In this document: positions 41,983 to 50,149 of the stretch, piece after piece | Layout: every line of letters begins with the position of its first letter | Numbering within the stretch: the first letter of the stretch is position 1 | Origin: Albibacterium profundi | GTDB lineage: Bacteria > Bacteroidota > Bacteroidia > Sphingobacteriales > Sphingobacteriaceae | Assembly: GCF_042159835.1 (NCBI RefSeq) | Contig: NZ_JBBVGT010000001.1 | Span: 1-64,000, forward strand | DNA length: 64,000 nt | Direction of reading: 5' to 3' | Notes under the pieces: generated by a model | Told to the model about the DNA's origin: nothing | Database searches by the model: none | Seen by the model: only the letters and a program-made list of their open reading frames with translations | Made by a program: the position numbers and the translations under genes

Positions 41983-43425
41983 TCATTTCTCCTGGCGATA
42001 ATTCAGCGCGGGAGCACGATCGCCTACTAAAGGCACATACTCAAAGTCTGCTCCTCTGCGCGACTCAAACTCTTCCGTTGCTTTTTCAATTAAGGAAGGA
42101 TCAGTATAGAGGTCAATCGCAGTACGCACAAATACCTTTGCAGCATTGATGAGCGCCTTGGTACCGATGGTCGTACCGCCAGCAGCTACATTTTGCCAGC
42201 TATGACCGGGGCTGCCTGGAATAAAAGCCGCAGTTCCAAAAGTGATGGTGGGCACATTCCAACTCACATCACCTACATCGGTAGAACCTCCGCCCGTTTT
42301 TGGCTTTTCATCTGCCAACGGTTGTATCTTAACTGCTCGCTCCAATACACTCGGCTCAAGACCAAGTTCATTGACAATCCCTTCAGCAAAAGAACGTTCC
42401 CGATCATCGTAATGAACACCGCCGACAATCTCCAGATTTTTTTGCACCAATTCAGCCAAGGTTCGATTTGCCAATTTTTCGTAAAACCCGGCGATGGTCT
42501 CGCGTTCTACCTTGGTCTGCGTGCCCATTGCTGCTCCATCGGCAGCTTGGTTTACCCATGTTACTAAATCCTCTAGTACATCTCGTTTGGGGTGCCGAAT
42601 ATAATAAGACACAGTTGCCACTTCGGGAACCACATTAGGCGCTTTACCTCCATCAGTAATGACATAATGGATACGTGATGCATAATGAATATGTTCACGG
42701 AGCATATTCACCATATAATTCATGGATTCTACAGCATCCAGCGCAGATCGACCCTTATCGGGACTTCCGGCCGCATGAGCTGCTTTTCCTTGAAAGGTAT
42801 AATCAATCATTTGAGCAGCAGTAAACCCATTAGCTACGTCGACAAAATTTCTCGATCCGGGATGCCAGTCCAACACCACATCCACATCTTTGAAATATCC
42901 GTCGCGGACCAAGTAGACCTTTCCCCCTCCGCCTTCTTCAGCTGGGGTTCCAAATACTTTGATTGTTCCCTCCTGCTTGTTACTGGCCAGCCATTTTTTA
43001 ATGGCCACCGCGCCGGCTACCGCACCCGGCCCAAATACATTATGTCCACAAGCATGTCCATTACCGTCCTCTTCAAGGGGCCGCCGGTAGGGCACGGTAT
43101 CCTGAGACATTCCCGGTAGAGCATCGTACTCGGCTAAAACAGCAATAACCGGATAGCCACTGCCATAGGTAGCGACAAATGCAGTCGGCATCCCAGCTAC
43201 GGCCTTTTCAACCTGAAACCCATGTTCTTGTAAATGCTCCTGAAGAATATCTGAGCTCTTGGTTTCTAAAAAACCTAGTTCGTTAGTTGACCATATCGCC
43301 TTCTGCATCTCATCGTAAGTACCGAATGAATCGTCGAGGTACTCCAAAGGTACTTTACCTCGTTCTTGTCCCAATAGTGATAAGGGCAACATGACGATAG
43401 CCAACCATAGTAATTGTGTTCTCAT
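41983..43425 (-). CDS. Secreted M20-family amidohydrolase (AbgB-like)
   Basis: A 480-residue metallopeptidase of the M20/AbgB branch with a signal peptide (ending LLGQE). Metal-site blocks are GHACGHNVFGPGAV, VFGTPAEEGGGGK and WHPGSRNF. The dimerisation domain carries GKAAHAAGSPDKGRSALD, and the C-terminal His is in IPGSPGHSWQNVAAG. The closest branch cleaves p-aminobenzoyl-glutamate or N-acyl amino acids. In this operon it would open an amide bond in the periplasm. The substrate is unproven. Confidence 0.85.
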   Translation of the reverse strand: MRTQLLWLAIVMLPLSLLGQERGKVPLEYLDDSFGTYDEMQKAIWSTNELGFLETKSSDILQEHLQEHGFQVEKAVAGMPTAFVATYGSGYPVIAVLAEYDALPGMSQDTVPYRRPLEEDGNGHACGHNVFGPGAVAGAVAIKKWLASNKQEGTIKVFGTPAEEGGGGKVYLVRDGYFKDVDVVLDWHPGSRNFVDVANGFTAAQMIDYTFQGKAAHAAGSPDKGRSALDAVESMNYMVNMLREHIHYASRIHYVITDGGKAPNVVPEVATVSYYIRHPKRDVLEDLVTWVNQAADGAAMGTQTKVERETIAGFYEKLANRTLAELVQKNLEIVGGVHYDDRERSFAEGIVNELGLEPSVLERAVKIQPLADEKPKTGGGSTDVGDVSWNVPTITFGTAAFIPGSPGHSWQNVAAGGTTIGTKALINAAKVFVRTAIDLYTDPSLIEKATEEFESRRGADFEYVPLVGDRAPALNYRQEK

Positions 43426-43474
43426 AATTATTAGTATTTATTAATGAATAGTTTTTTAGTCATTTATTTTAGTC

Positions 43475-44953
43475 TTAGTTTAATTCAGCTTCGACCCAAA
43501 TTTTCAGATTGATATGAGGCAATTTCATTACATACGTCAGAAAACATTCCTTAAAAACAGATTCCTCCCCTAGGTTACCAAAAATCGAAACTTGATTCAG
43601 AAATATGCTCGGGTCTCCCTGCTTTTCGGCCTGTTTTACTTGCTGCAATAAAGTATCAGCCTGTTCATCCTGTATATTTGACCCATCGGAAAGGCGCTTA
43701 ACGAGGTACATATACCAAGCCGCAACAATGAGTGCCCCTATACGCACGGGTTGCTCACACTTTAAGCGATCGGCTATGACAGGAAGAATAAACTTGGGAA
43801 ACTTATCCGAGCTACCTGATATAATACGGGCTACTTCATCTTTAATAAATTTATTTTTAAAGCGTTCCACCAGTTTTGCTTTGTACTGCTCTAAGTTCAC
43901 ACCAGGCACGGAATCCAGCGTGGACGTCACCTCCGTATCCATATAAAACTTAAGCAGTTCGGCAACCACCGGGTCTGCTATACTTTCATGGATATAGGTA
44001 TAGCCTAATAGATCACCCATCAAACCTACCAGGGTATGTCCGCCATTCAGTAGGCGAATCTTCATTTTTTCATAAGGTGTAACATCGGCCACCATCTGTG
44101 CCCCTGCACGCTCCCACTCAGGACGCCGACCTGCATAGGAATCTTCTATAATCCACTGAATATAAGATTCGCAAATCACTGGCCAGCCGTCTTGCACGTT
44201 AAAGTCCTTCTCCAAGGTTTCTACTAAGGTCGGTGTAGTCGCTGGGGTAATCCGATCGACCATACTATTGGGGAATGCCACATTGGCGTCGACCCAATGG
44301 CTTATTTCCGGAGCCGCTTTCGATATGTAAGCCCCTAACATACAGCGTAACACATTTCCGTTATGCTCTATATTATCGCAGGACTGAATCGTGAGCTCGC
44401 CGCCTCCTTTTAAATACCGCGACTTTAAGGCAGCAGTTAAGTACCCGAAAATAGTCTTCGGACTATCGGGATTCTGAAGATCCCATAAAACCATTTCATT
44501 TTCCCAGTTAAAGTTTCCCTCGGAATCAAAATTATATCCTCCCTCGGTTATTGTGAGCGTAATTAAACGAATGGATTCATCCGCCATCTTAGCTACAACG
44601 GACGAGGGATCTCCCGGAGCATATAATAATTCTATGATAGAACCTATTACCCGGGCAGACAAGTCACCCTCGGTATCTGGAACCATTAAGGTGTACAGTC
44701 CGTCCTGTTTTGACAGGACATCGTAAATTCTTTTATCTGACTCAAGCAAAGCGATACCACAAATACCCCACTCTGAGGCCAGGCCCTGCGCTAATAAATT
44801 ATCGACAAAATAAGCCTGATGCGCTCTATGGAACCCTCCAATGCCGATATGCACCATACCCACGCGCACCTGATCACGCTTATACGCGGGAACCGCTATC
44901 CTTTCGGACAGCTTGTTTAGATTTTTAATATTGAGGTCTATAGATTGTTCCAT
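43475..44953 (-). CDS. Mannitol dehydrogenase-family oxidoreductase
   Basis: 492 residues, the usual length of mannitol 2-dehydrogenase/fructuronate reductase enzymes. N-terminal RVGMVHIGIGGFHRAHQAYF (NAD-binding), SLTITEGGYNF-like TLTITEGGYNFDSEGNF, QSCDNIEHNGNVLRCML (catalytic Asn/Lys region begins there) and NSMVDRITPATTP match mannitol 2-dehydrogenases closely. The reaction would be D-mannitol to D-fructose, or tagaturonate/fructuronate reduction in the sister branch. The fructokinase at the operon end favours the mannitol reading. It starts 11 bases after the LacI stop. Confidence 0.87.
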   Translation of the reverse strand: MEQSIDLNIKNLNKLSERIAVPAYKRDQVRVGMVHIGIGGFHRAHQAYFVDNLLAQGLASEWGICGIALLESDKRIYDVLSKQDGLYTLMVPDTEGDLSARVIGSIIELLYAPGDPSSVVAKMADESIRLITLTITEGGYNFDSEGNFNWENEMVLWDLQNPDSPKTIFGYLTAALKSRYLKGGGELTIQSCDNIEHNGNVLRCMLGAYISKAAPEISHWVDANVAFPNSMVDRITPATTPTLVETLEKDFNVQDGWPVICESYIQWIIEDSYAGRRPEWERAGAQMVADVTPYEKMKIRLLNGGHTLVGLMGDLLGYTYIHESIADPVVAELLKFYMDTEVTSTLDSVPGVNLEQYKAKLVERFKNKFIKDEVARIISGSSDKFPKFILPVIADRLKCEQPVRIGALIVAAWYMYLVKRLSDGSNIQDEQADTLLQQVKQAEKQGDPSIFLNQVSIFGNLGEESVFKECFLTYVMKLPHINLKIWVEAELN

Positions 44954-44964
44954 CTTCTTATTCG

Positions 44965-45975
44965 TTAATGTGGCGCGCTTGAGTTTCCTGCAATAATTTG
45001 TGTTCCCAGTACGATACTCTTTGCCGACTGATTGCCGTTTATCAGTGAAATCAAAAGCTCCACAGATTCTTGTCCAATCTGTTGTAAAGGTTGCTTTACA
45101 AAAGTGATACTGGTATGAAAAATTTTATAGGCATCCGCTTCATCAAAACAAATGATTCCTATTTCCCGTGGCACGCTAATATTATGCTTGACTAACACAG
45201 CAAGACCCTCCATGGCGATTTTATTCGTAGAGAAATAAACCAGATCTACCCCGTCTTTTATAAGCTTCAGCATACGGTCTTCTATTTCTCCGGACAACAC
45301 CTCTTCGTCTATTTCAACCACTTCCGGCTTAAGGATATTCAAGAGCTCCTTTGATGCATTTTTAAAACCCGCAGTCCGTTCGCGCATATGAAACAAATCC
45401 ACACTGAGCGTTACCATGGCTGGTTTCCTGAAACCATTTTTGGCGATATGCTCTACCACCCTATAAGAAGCCTGAAAATTATTAATACCGATTGTATTGA
45501 TATCAGGGATGCTTGGGAAGTGACGGTCAATTAAAACAAAGGGGATATACTGATCTTTCAGGTATTCTAAAGTAGACTCGGTGCCCTTTGGCGCTGCCAG
45601 AATAATCCCGTCCACCTGTCTACTGAGCATGACCTGTACCAGTTCATTAAACTTTTCAGCATTTTCATCTGCACTACCGAAGATCATATTATATTGATGC
45701 TTTTTAGATTCATCCTCTATGTACCGAGCAATATTGGAATAAAACAGGTTAGAGATATCAGCGATAATCAGCCCAATGGTAAAAGTCTTATCTTTTTTCA
45801 AGCTTTTTGCAATCTGATTTGGCGTATAATTAAGCTCTTTGGCCGTCTCGCGGATCTGTTGGGCTTTCGCCTCACTGACCCTACCCTCATACTTATCATT
45901 CAAGACGTAAGAAACTACGGCTGTAGAAACTCCTAATTCATGCGCTATATCTTTTAAAGAAACCCGTTTTCTCAT
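44965..45975 (-). CDS. LacI-family transcriptional regulator
   Basis: 336 residues: HTH MRKRVSLKDIAHELGVSTAVVSYVLN at the N-terminus, hinge (AKELNYTPNQIAKSLKK), then a periplasmic-binding-like sensor domain (FTIGLIIADISNLFYSN, SRQVDGIILAAPKG, PFVLIDRHFP, IGIICFDEADAYKI). It is the first gene of the catabolic operon and has a perfect palindrome GTTAATCGATTAAC about 29 bases upstream of its start, so autoregulation is likely. The inducer is unknown. Confidence 0.92.
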   Translation of the reverse strand: MRKRVSLKDIAHELGVSTAVVSYVLNDKYEGRVSEAKAQQIRETAKELNYTPNQIAKSLKKDKTFTIGLIIADISNLFYSNIARYIEDESKKHQYNMIFGSADENAEKFNELVQVMLSRQVDGIILAAPKGTESTLEYLKDQYIPFVLIDRHFPSIPDINTIGINNFQASYRVVEHIAKNGFRKPAMVTLSVDLFHMRERTAGFKNASKELLNILKPEVVEIDEEVLSGEIEDRMLKLIKDGVDLVYFSTNKIAMEGLAVLVKHNISVPREIGIICFDEADAYKIFHTSITFVKQPLQQIGQESVELLISLINGNQSAKSIVLGTQIIAGNSSAPH

Positions 45976-46003
45976 ATTTATAAGTAAAAATATATGGTAT
46001 TTG

Positions 46004-46017
46004 GTTAATCGATTAAC
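46004..46017. promoter_or_regulatory. LacI-type operator, perfect palindrome
   Basis: GTTAATCGATTAAC is a perfect 14-base palindrome with the central CG typical of LacI-family operators, placed just upstream of the regulator gene. Confidence 0.6.
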
Positions 46018-46299
46018 TAAAATTTACAAGTTGTTCAGCTTTTATTTTATCATATTCTAGGCACACACAGAACATCTAAAAGAATTTCAACAAGCGAAAA
46101 ATCGTCATTACAAAAGCGATTCTCCAATATCAAGATCTTGTTAAAAATGTGTTATATAAACCATTACTGTTAATTTTCCTTATATTTAAAAAGTAATTCG
46201 TAACTGATATTCTTGTGATTATTCTTTTCATAATTTTTATTTTCAAGAAGACTCAGTGCGGAAAAAGAGCATTCTTCTTTGGTTCGTGTTTCAAATATA

Positions 46300-46313
46300 G
46301 TTAAACGATTAAC
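46300..46313. promoter_or_regulatory. Second LacI-type operator, near palindrome
   Basis: GTTAAACGATTAAC differs from the operator at 46004 at one base and keeps the central CG. The two sites are 296 bases apart. Confidence 0.5.
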
Positions 46314-46527
46314 ATAATTCCAAAATCTTTTAATAAAAAAAATTCAATACCAGCATTTTTCTTCGGAATCTCCAGATATACAACTCTTAGTTTTCATATC
46401 AAACCATATGAAAGCTGCAACATTAATGATATCGCCCCATCACCTGAGCGGTTTTCAATAGTGATAGAGTGGCATAATTGCTTGAATATGTCGGTTTATA
46501 AGTAAATGGCTCAGAGGAATAAAAAAA

Positions 46528-46562
46528 CTTGCATTAATCTAAGTAGAATAGATTAATGCAAG
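46528..46562 (-). terminator. Intrinsic terminator after the ferritin-like fragment
   Basis: A perfect 14-base-pair stem CTTGCATTAATCTA/TAGATTAATGCAAG with a seven-base loop, followed on the minus strand by a run of seven T. It lies 11 bases after the stop of the ferritin-like fragment. Confidence 0.85.
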
Positions 46563-46572
46563 AAAAAAACCG

Positions 46573-46910
46573 CTAACTGATAAACGGACTTACAATAGCC
46601 AGTACAGCCTCGGCAGTTAAAGGTTCATCAAAAGATTCCGTCGCAGCATTAACAGATATCTTTCCACCTGCACCGTTCAACTGATCAATCTCCACGCCCG
46701 CTTGGTTTTTATTATCCTCCCCCTCATATACAGCATCTACTGCTGCACCTATTCCCGTGTCGTTAGCGCCGGTTATCCAGGGCTTCAAGCTGGCCGCGGC
46801 GCCACCTCTCGCTTTCCGCATCTGCCTCAAATGAGACGCATGCCTCGCCTCTACCGAATGAATATTAAGCGCAGCCGTAAGAACATCTTTGTTACCGATC
46901 AAACCTCCGG
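46573..46910 (-). pseudogene. Ferritin-like (DUF/Ferritin_2) protein, C-terminal fragment
   Basis: The minus strand encodes GGLIGNKDVLTAALNIHSVE, ARHASHLRQMR, KPWITGANDTGI, VDAVYEGEDNKNQAG and a full C-terminus ending LAIVSPFIS. The HSVEARHASHxRQMR motif is the second metal-binding helix of Ferritin_2 (PF13668) proteins. The N-terminal helices are missing and replaced, at about 46910, by a piece of an aminotransferase gene read in another frame. The terminator downstream is intact, so the gene's 3' end is original. Confidence 0.75.
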
Positions 46911-47306
46911 CTGATCTACACGATCCTGCAATACCTCCATCTGTCCACGACCAATCGCCGCGCACACATTGCTCATCCGATAGTTATAACCAATATGCGT
47001 GTGCTCATAATGCGGAGCATTGTCACGAGCCTGCGTAGCCAAGAAACGAGCCTTCTTTATATAGTCTTCATTATCAGATATCAAAGCACCGCCCCCTGAA
47101 GTAGTAATAATTTTATTTCCGTTAAAAGACAGAATCCCCAGATCACCAAAAGTACCCATCCCCTGTCCGTCCAGTGTCGAACCCAATGCTTCAGCAGCAT
47201 CCTCTACCACCGGGATACCGTACTCCTTCGCAATCTCCATGATTTCATTCATCTTGGCAGGCATACCGTAAAGGTGCACCGGGATGATCGCCTTTGGCTT
47301 CTTGCC
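46911..47306 (-). pseudogene. DegT/DnrJ/EryC1-type aminotransferase, internal fragment
   Basis: The minus strand encodes GKKPKAIIPVHLYGMPAKMN, VVEDAAEALGSTLDGQGMGT, DLGILSFNGNKIITTSGGGA (with the PLP lysine in FNGNK) and IGYNYRMSNVCAAIGRGQME before breaking off at VDQ. These are consecutive central blocks of a sugar aminotransferase. Both ends of the gene are missing, joined to a ferritin-like fragment on one side and an unknown coding fragment on the other. Confidence 0.8.
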
Positions 47307-47310
47307 CGGC

Positions 47311-47571
47311 CCTCAGAACTTCGTATGGAAATACCCCTTTGAGGGAGTCAAAATAGATGACTATTTTGATAAAATGAATGGAACCTTTCATGACTATTAT
47401 TTTGACTTGTTCGGAGATAAATCTAGGGAATCTGATATTACCACCAGAGATTTGTTTCCGGATGATGCAATAATTAAGTCTGTTGTAGTGCCATCTTATA
47501 CTGTCTTCATCGATAATGACGATTTGACAGACGTTTCTTTAAACAGCAATGACTTGATCTGTGCAGCCTAA
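47311..47571 (+). pseudogene. N-terminally truncated gene upstream of the SecB-like gene
   Basis: Open from the junction at about 47311 to the stop at 47571, encoding QNFVWKYPFEGVKIDDYFDK, FHDYYFDLFGDKSRES and IIKSVVVPSYTVFIDNDD. It is acidic and soluble, and I do not recognise a family. An ATG at 47284 lies inside the antisense of the aminotransferase fragment and is fortuitous. The 3' end overlaps the SecB-like gene by 11 bases, so this was the cognate upstream partner of that gene. Confidence 0.5.
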
Positions 47572-48019
47572 AAAAACAAATAAAATAAAACTTGGATTGG
47601 TTCAGTTTACTGATGTGAACTTAACCGTGGCAACATTTGAAACTTCCATTACAAGTGAATTAAAAACTTCCAAATTTGAAGTCGATTGTCTTTATAACGA
47701 CGAAGAAAACAAACATTTCGCGACAAGGTTTAATATTGAGTTATTCGCTCCAGATCAAGGGTTTCGGCTACATATTACTGCTATAGCACATTTTGAATCC
47801 GATGAAAAATTGACCCACGAATTTCTTAATTCAGATTTTACTAAAGTAAATGCTCCTGCAATAGCTTTTCCGTATGTAAGGACGTTTATATCCAATCTAA
47901 CCTTAAATGCCGGATATAGTCCTGTTTATCTCCCATCTTTCAATTTCGTCTCATTAGCGGAAGAAAAACGAGCAAAGGCTATAACAGCGGCAAAGGAAGG
48001 CAGCTCCAAGAAAAAATAA
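47561..48019 (+). CDS. SecB-like chaperone
   Basis: 152 residues from a GTG start that overlaps the upstream frame. The C-terminal half has the SecB core APAIAFPYVRTFISNLTLNAGYSPVYLPSFNF, matching the 'PYxRxxISxLTxxAGxxPxxLPxxNF' pattern of SecB, followed by a Lys-rich tail. The N-terminal part LGLVQFTDVNLTVATFETSI is a beta strand pair as in SecB. Solitary SecB relatives outside the Sec system often act as chaperones of toxin-antitoxin modules. The upstream partner here is truncated, so any such module is broken. Confidence 0.75.
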   Translation: MQPKKTNKIKLGLVQFTDVNLTVATFETSITSELKTSKFEVDCLYNDEENKHFATRFNIELFAPDQGFRLHITAIAHFESDEKLTHEFLNSDFTKVNAPAIAFPYVRTFISNLTLNAGYSPVYLPSFNFVSLAEEKRAKAITAAKEGSSKKK

Positions 48020-48031
48020 CAAATAATCCAC

Positions 48032-48229
48032 TCAATTCACCAGCTCTTCCACTCCCTGTTCCGCTCTCCAATAACTGCAGGTACAGATATCCTCATGACG
48101 GTTGAAGTGTTCGTCGAACAGCTTGTAAAAATACGCCGCTTGATGATAAGCCAGTAAATTCTCCAACGTCAGCTCACCCGCCATGTCCAGTTCCATCTCT
48201 ATCAAATGCAATCTCGTTATATCTTTCAT
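48032..48229 (-). CDS. Small hypothetical protein, end of the DUF6266/lysis-type cassette
   Basis: 65 residues from MKDITRLHLIEMELD (48229), whose ATG overlaps the stop of the upstream lipoprotein gene (ATGA). A longer frame from 48241 is less likely. It is helical and acidic, with a C-terminal CTCSYWRAEQGVEELVN. No family is recognised. Its last 19 codons recur as a remnant at 25953-26010, so the gene, or the cassette it belongs to, once had a second copy. Confidence 0.6.
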   Translation of the reverse strand: MKDITRLHLIEMELDMAGELTLENLLAYHQAAYFYKLFDEHFNRHEDICTCSYWRAEQGVEELVN

Positions 48230-48741
48230 TTCAAACTCCATTTAAATCTTCGTAAAACAATTAAACTAATACCTATCGCTCCCATAAACAAGAGCAAGGA
48301 CCAAAGCCATATAGACCTTCCCTCCCGCGTTTTATCGGTCGCCGCCGAACGCAAATGCACCTCTTCTTTTGCGTTCCGCTCCGCGACCGAATCAACGTTC
48401 CTCTCCACCGCCAGATCACCCGAAGCCCGAAGCGAAGACGAAGCCTCCCTAGACTCCCCATACAGCACCCGACCGCCCGGCAACTCAAATCCGTTCTGAG
48501 GATCAAAAGCGATCAGCGAATCAGACTCCATCACAGCCATCACCACTGCAGACTCACCCGACCACCCATCCAATAACCATCTAGCTTTCAGAAAAGAACT
48601 ATCGACTACCTCCACCCGCTCATCAAGTACCGACACTTTATCTATCCGCTCCCTTTCCTTCATCTTCTTCACCGCACCACAACCACCAAACACCATTATT
48701 ACCGCCATCCATACAGCGCTCGTTATATTTATGTATTTCAT
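48226..48741 (-). CDS. Lipoprotein with a C-terminal membrane anchor
   Basis: 171 residues: lipoprotein signal (VIMVFGGC, Cys21), a polar Ser/Arg/Glu-rich body (residues 25-140), then one transmembrane helix (IWLWSLLLFMGAIGISLIVL) and a short basic tail. It is anchored at both ends, a topology resembling spanin-like or envelope-bridging proteins. It is followed by the small gene in ATGA overlap. No family name is known. Confidence 0.6.
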   Translation of the reverse strand: MKYINITSAVWMAVIMVFGGCGAVKKMKERERIDKVSVLDERVEVVDSSFLKARWLLDGWSGESAVVMAVMESDSLIAFDPQNGFELPGGRVLYGESREASSSLRASGDLAVERNVDSVAERNAKEEVHLRSAATDKTREGRSIWLWSLLLFMGAIGISLIVLRRFKWSLK

Positions 48742-48867
48742 TCTATTTTCATTTTTCTAATCATGTTGACCATCCATTTTGCCTGTCTTTCCTCCCTGTC
48801 TTTCCGAGTATTTATCAGTTTTTGTCGTTTGCCTTTCCACCATGCCCTGTGAGTAAACTTAGATAGC

Positions 48868-48955
48868 GAACCTTGTTTTGCGAGCTTGTCGCAGCAAAAA
48901 TCAGAGAGCTAGCAAGTTTACGAGCTCGCATTGTTTTGAGAACGTAGTGAATCAA
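48868..48955. repeat. Two REP-like hairpin repeats
   Basis: Two related units lie about 60 bases apart in the gap between the lipoprotein and CHAP genes: TTGTTTTGCGAGCTTGTCGC then AGCAAAAATCAG, and TTGTTTTGAGAACGTAGTGA then ATCAAAAATCAG. Each can fold by pairing TTTTG(C/A) with (G/T)CAAAA. Confidence 0.45.
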
Positions 48956-48993
48956 AAATCAGCGGCGAAATAAAATCATCCTTAACCAAATGT

Positions 48994-49761
48994 TCAAAAC
49001 CACGACGAAACCCGATAAATACTCGAGATCAACCTTCTTTTCCTGTAAACCCCATCACCCTCCCTGCTGCCCGCCTCATTCGTGTTCCCTTCCACCGTAA
49101 CCACATACTTATCGCCCCATTCATCCACAAAACCCGCATGAGCGATCCGCTTCACCGAGTTAAAATAAATACCGAACACATCACCTTTTTGGGGAATAGA
49201 AACCCTATCTTTAATGTTCGTATCATCAGTTCCCGGCTTTGCGGATGAAATCCTAAGATGACGAGCGCCTGAATGTGGTTCAGGAGGTCGCACTTTGTCC
49301 CCCCTCCGCCAGATCACACGCTTGGCAGGAAACAGCGCGGGCGACCAGGCCGTCCGAGGTTCCGGATAACCGGCCTGACCGTATACCCAGGACACAAAAG
49401 AAGCGCACCAAGCATAACCCTCGCCCAGATCCGTATAGCGGAGGTACTCAGCTACCCGATGACCGTCGTTCCGGCCCGTCCGCTCCCGGACACCCACCTC
49501 CCCCAGATAAATCTGCTGCAGTCGATCACGAGCAGAAGCGTCAACATCACTAGCTTTCACAAGCTCACCAGCCGCGTTCACGTAACGATCTGCCGCGTTC
49601 ATGTAACCCTCAACACGCTCCGCGTAAACCACCGAAGAAACAAACTCGGGAGCAACCGCAGAAACCGCCTCCACCTCCCCTACAAAAACGCCCTCGTGAT
49701 GCTGATGAACGCAAACAAGAGCGCCAAATAAAACGAGAAGTACACCAAAACCTTTTGCCAT
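48994..49761 (-). CDS. CHAP-type cell-wall hydrolase
   Basis: 255 residues with an N-terminal hydrophobic segment (GVLLVLFGALVCVH) that may be a signal or anchor. The hydrolase domain starts near residue 85 (LGEVGVRERTGRNDGHRV). The cysteine-peptidase triad candidates are Cys119 in GYAWCASFVSWVY, His208 in RIAHAGFV and Glu224/Asn226 in VEGNTNE. This is the architecture of CHAP/NlpC-like peptidoglycan amidases found in phage-type and conjugative elements of Bacteroidota. Its first 82 bases overlap the end of the holin-like gene in another frame. Confidence 0.8.
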   Translation of the reverse strand: MAKGFGVLLVLFGALVCVHQHHEGVFVGEVEAVSAVAPEFVSSVVYAERVEGYMNAADRYVNAAGELVKASDVDASARDRLQQIYLGEVGVRERTGRNDGHRVAEYLRYTDLGEGYAWCASFVSWVYGQAGYPEPRTAWSPALFPAKRVIWRRGDKVRPPEPHSGARHLRISSAKPGTDDTNIKDRVSIPQKGDVFGIYFNSVKRIAHAGFVDEWGDKYVVTVEGNTNEAGSREGDGVYRKRRLISSIYRVSSWF

Positions 49762-50108
49762 GATACCAATTGTTTAAAAGTCTTTTCCAAAAAATAACGT
49801 TGATACACATCCAATACCGGCCACTGCCACGCGATCAACCATTCCGTAAGCAACAGGAAGCCGATCACCGTCAGGGCCGCCAGCGGCAGCACCGCCAAGA
49901 TCCCCAGGTCGATCGCCGCTGCTGTCACATCCACCATCCGCAGAATATCACCCGCCGCAATAAAAGTCAGCAGCGATAGGATCAGCAAGATCCCCCGTTT
50001 GTTAGAGCGGACAAAATCCGAAACCGACCGCCTCACAGAAAAAACCACATCGCGCACACCATCCGCAACCGTCACATATATCGATTCATTCCTAATCATA
50101 TCCATCAT
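49680..50108 (-). CDS. Holin-like small membrane protein
   Basis: 142 residues with a charged N-terminal third and three hydrophobic segments (GILLILSLLTFIAAGDIL, AIDLGILAVLPLAALTVIGF, VLVYFSFYLALLFAFISI). The size and helix count fit holins, which form pores to release cell-wall hydrolases. The gene overlaps the CHAP hydrolase gene by 82 bases. No sequence family is recognised, so the holin call rests on topology and context. Confidence 0.6.
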   Translation of the reverse strand: MMDMIRNESIYVTVADGVRDVVFSVRRSVSDFVRSNKRGILLILSLLTFIAAGDILRMVDVTAAAIDLGILAVLPLAALTVIGFLLLTEWLIAWQWPVLDVYQRYFLEKTFKQLVSWQKVLVYFSFYLALLFAFISITRAFL

Positions 50109-50149
50109 TTTTATCTATTAATATTAAAAATCCAATTCGAGAACTTAAG

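Larger units (their letters stand above)
46018..46572. other. AT-rich intergenic region upstream of the catabolic operon
   Basis: About 550 bases without a credible gene on either strand. It holds the second operator at 46300-46313 and a terminator at 46528-46562. No other structure was recognised. Confidence 0.6.

Noticed and set aside
46405..46572. A small gene between the second operator and the terminator
   Set aside because: No open frame of useful length with a start on either strand; composition is AT-rich non-coding.
49273..49731. Plus-strand 152-codon frame opposite the CHAP gene
   Set aside because: Arg/Pro/His-rich composition typical of an antisense frame; the minus-strand frame has the catalytic motifs.
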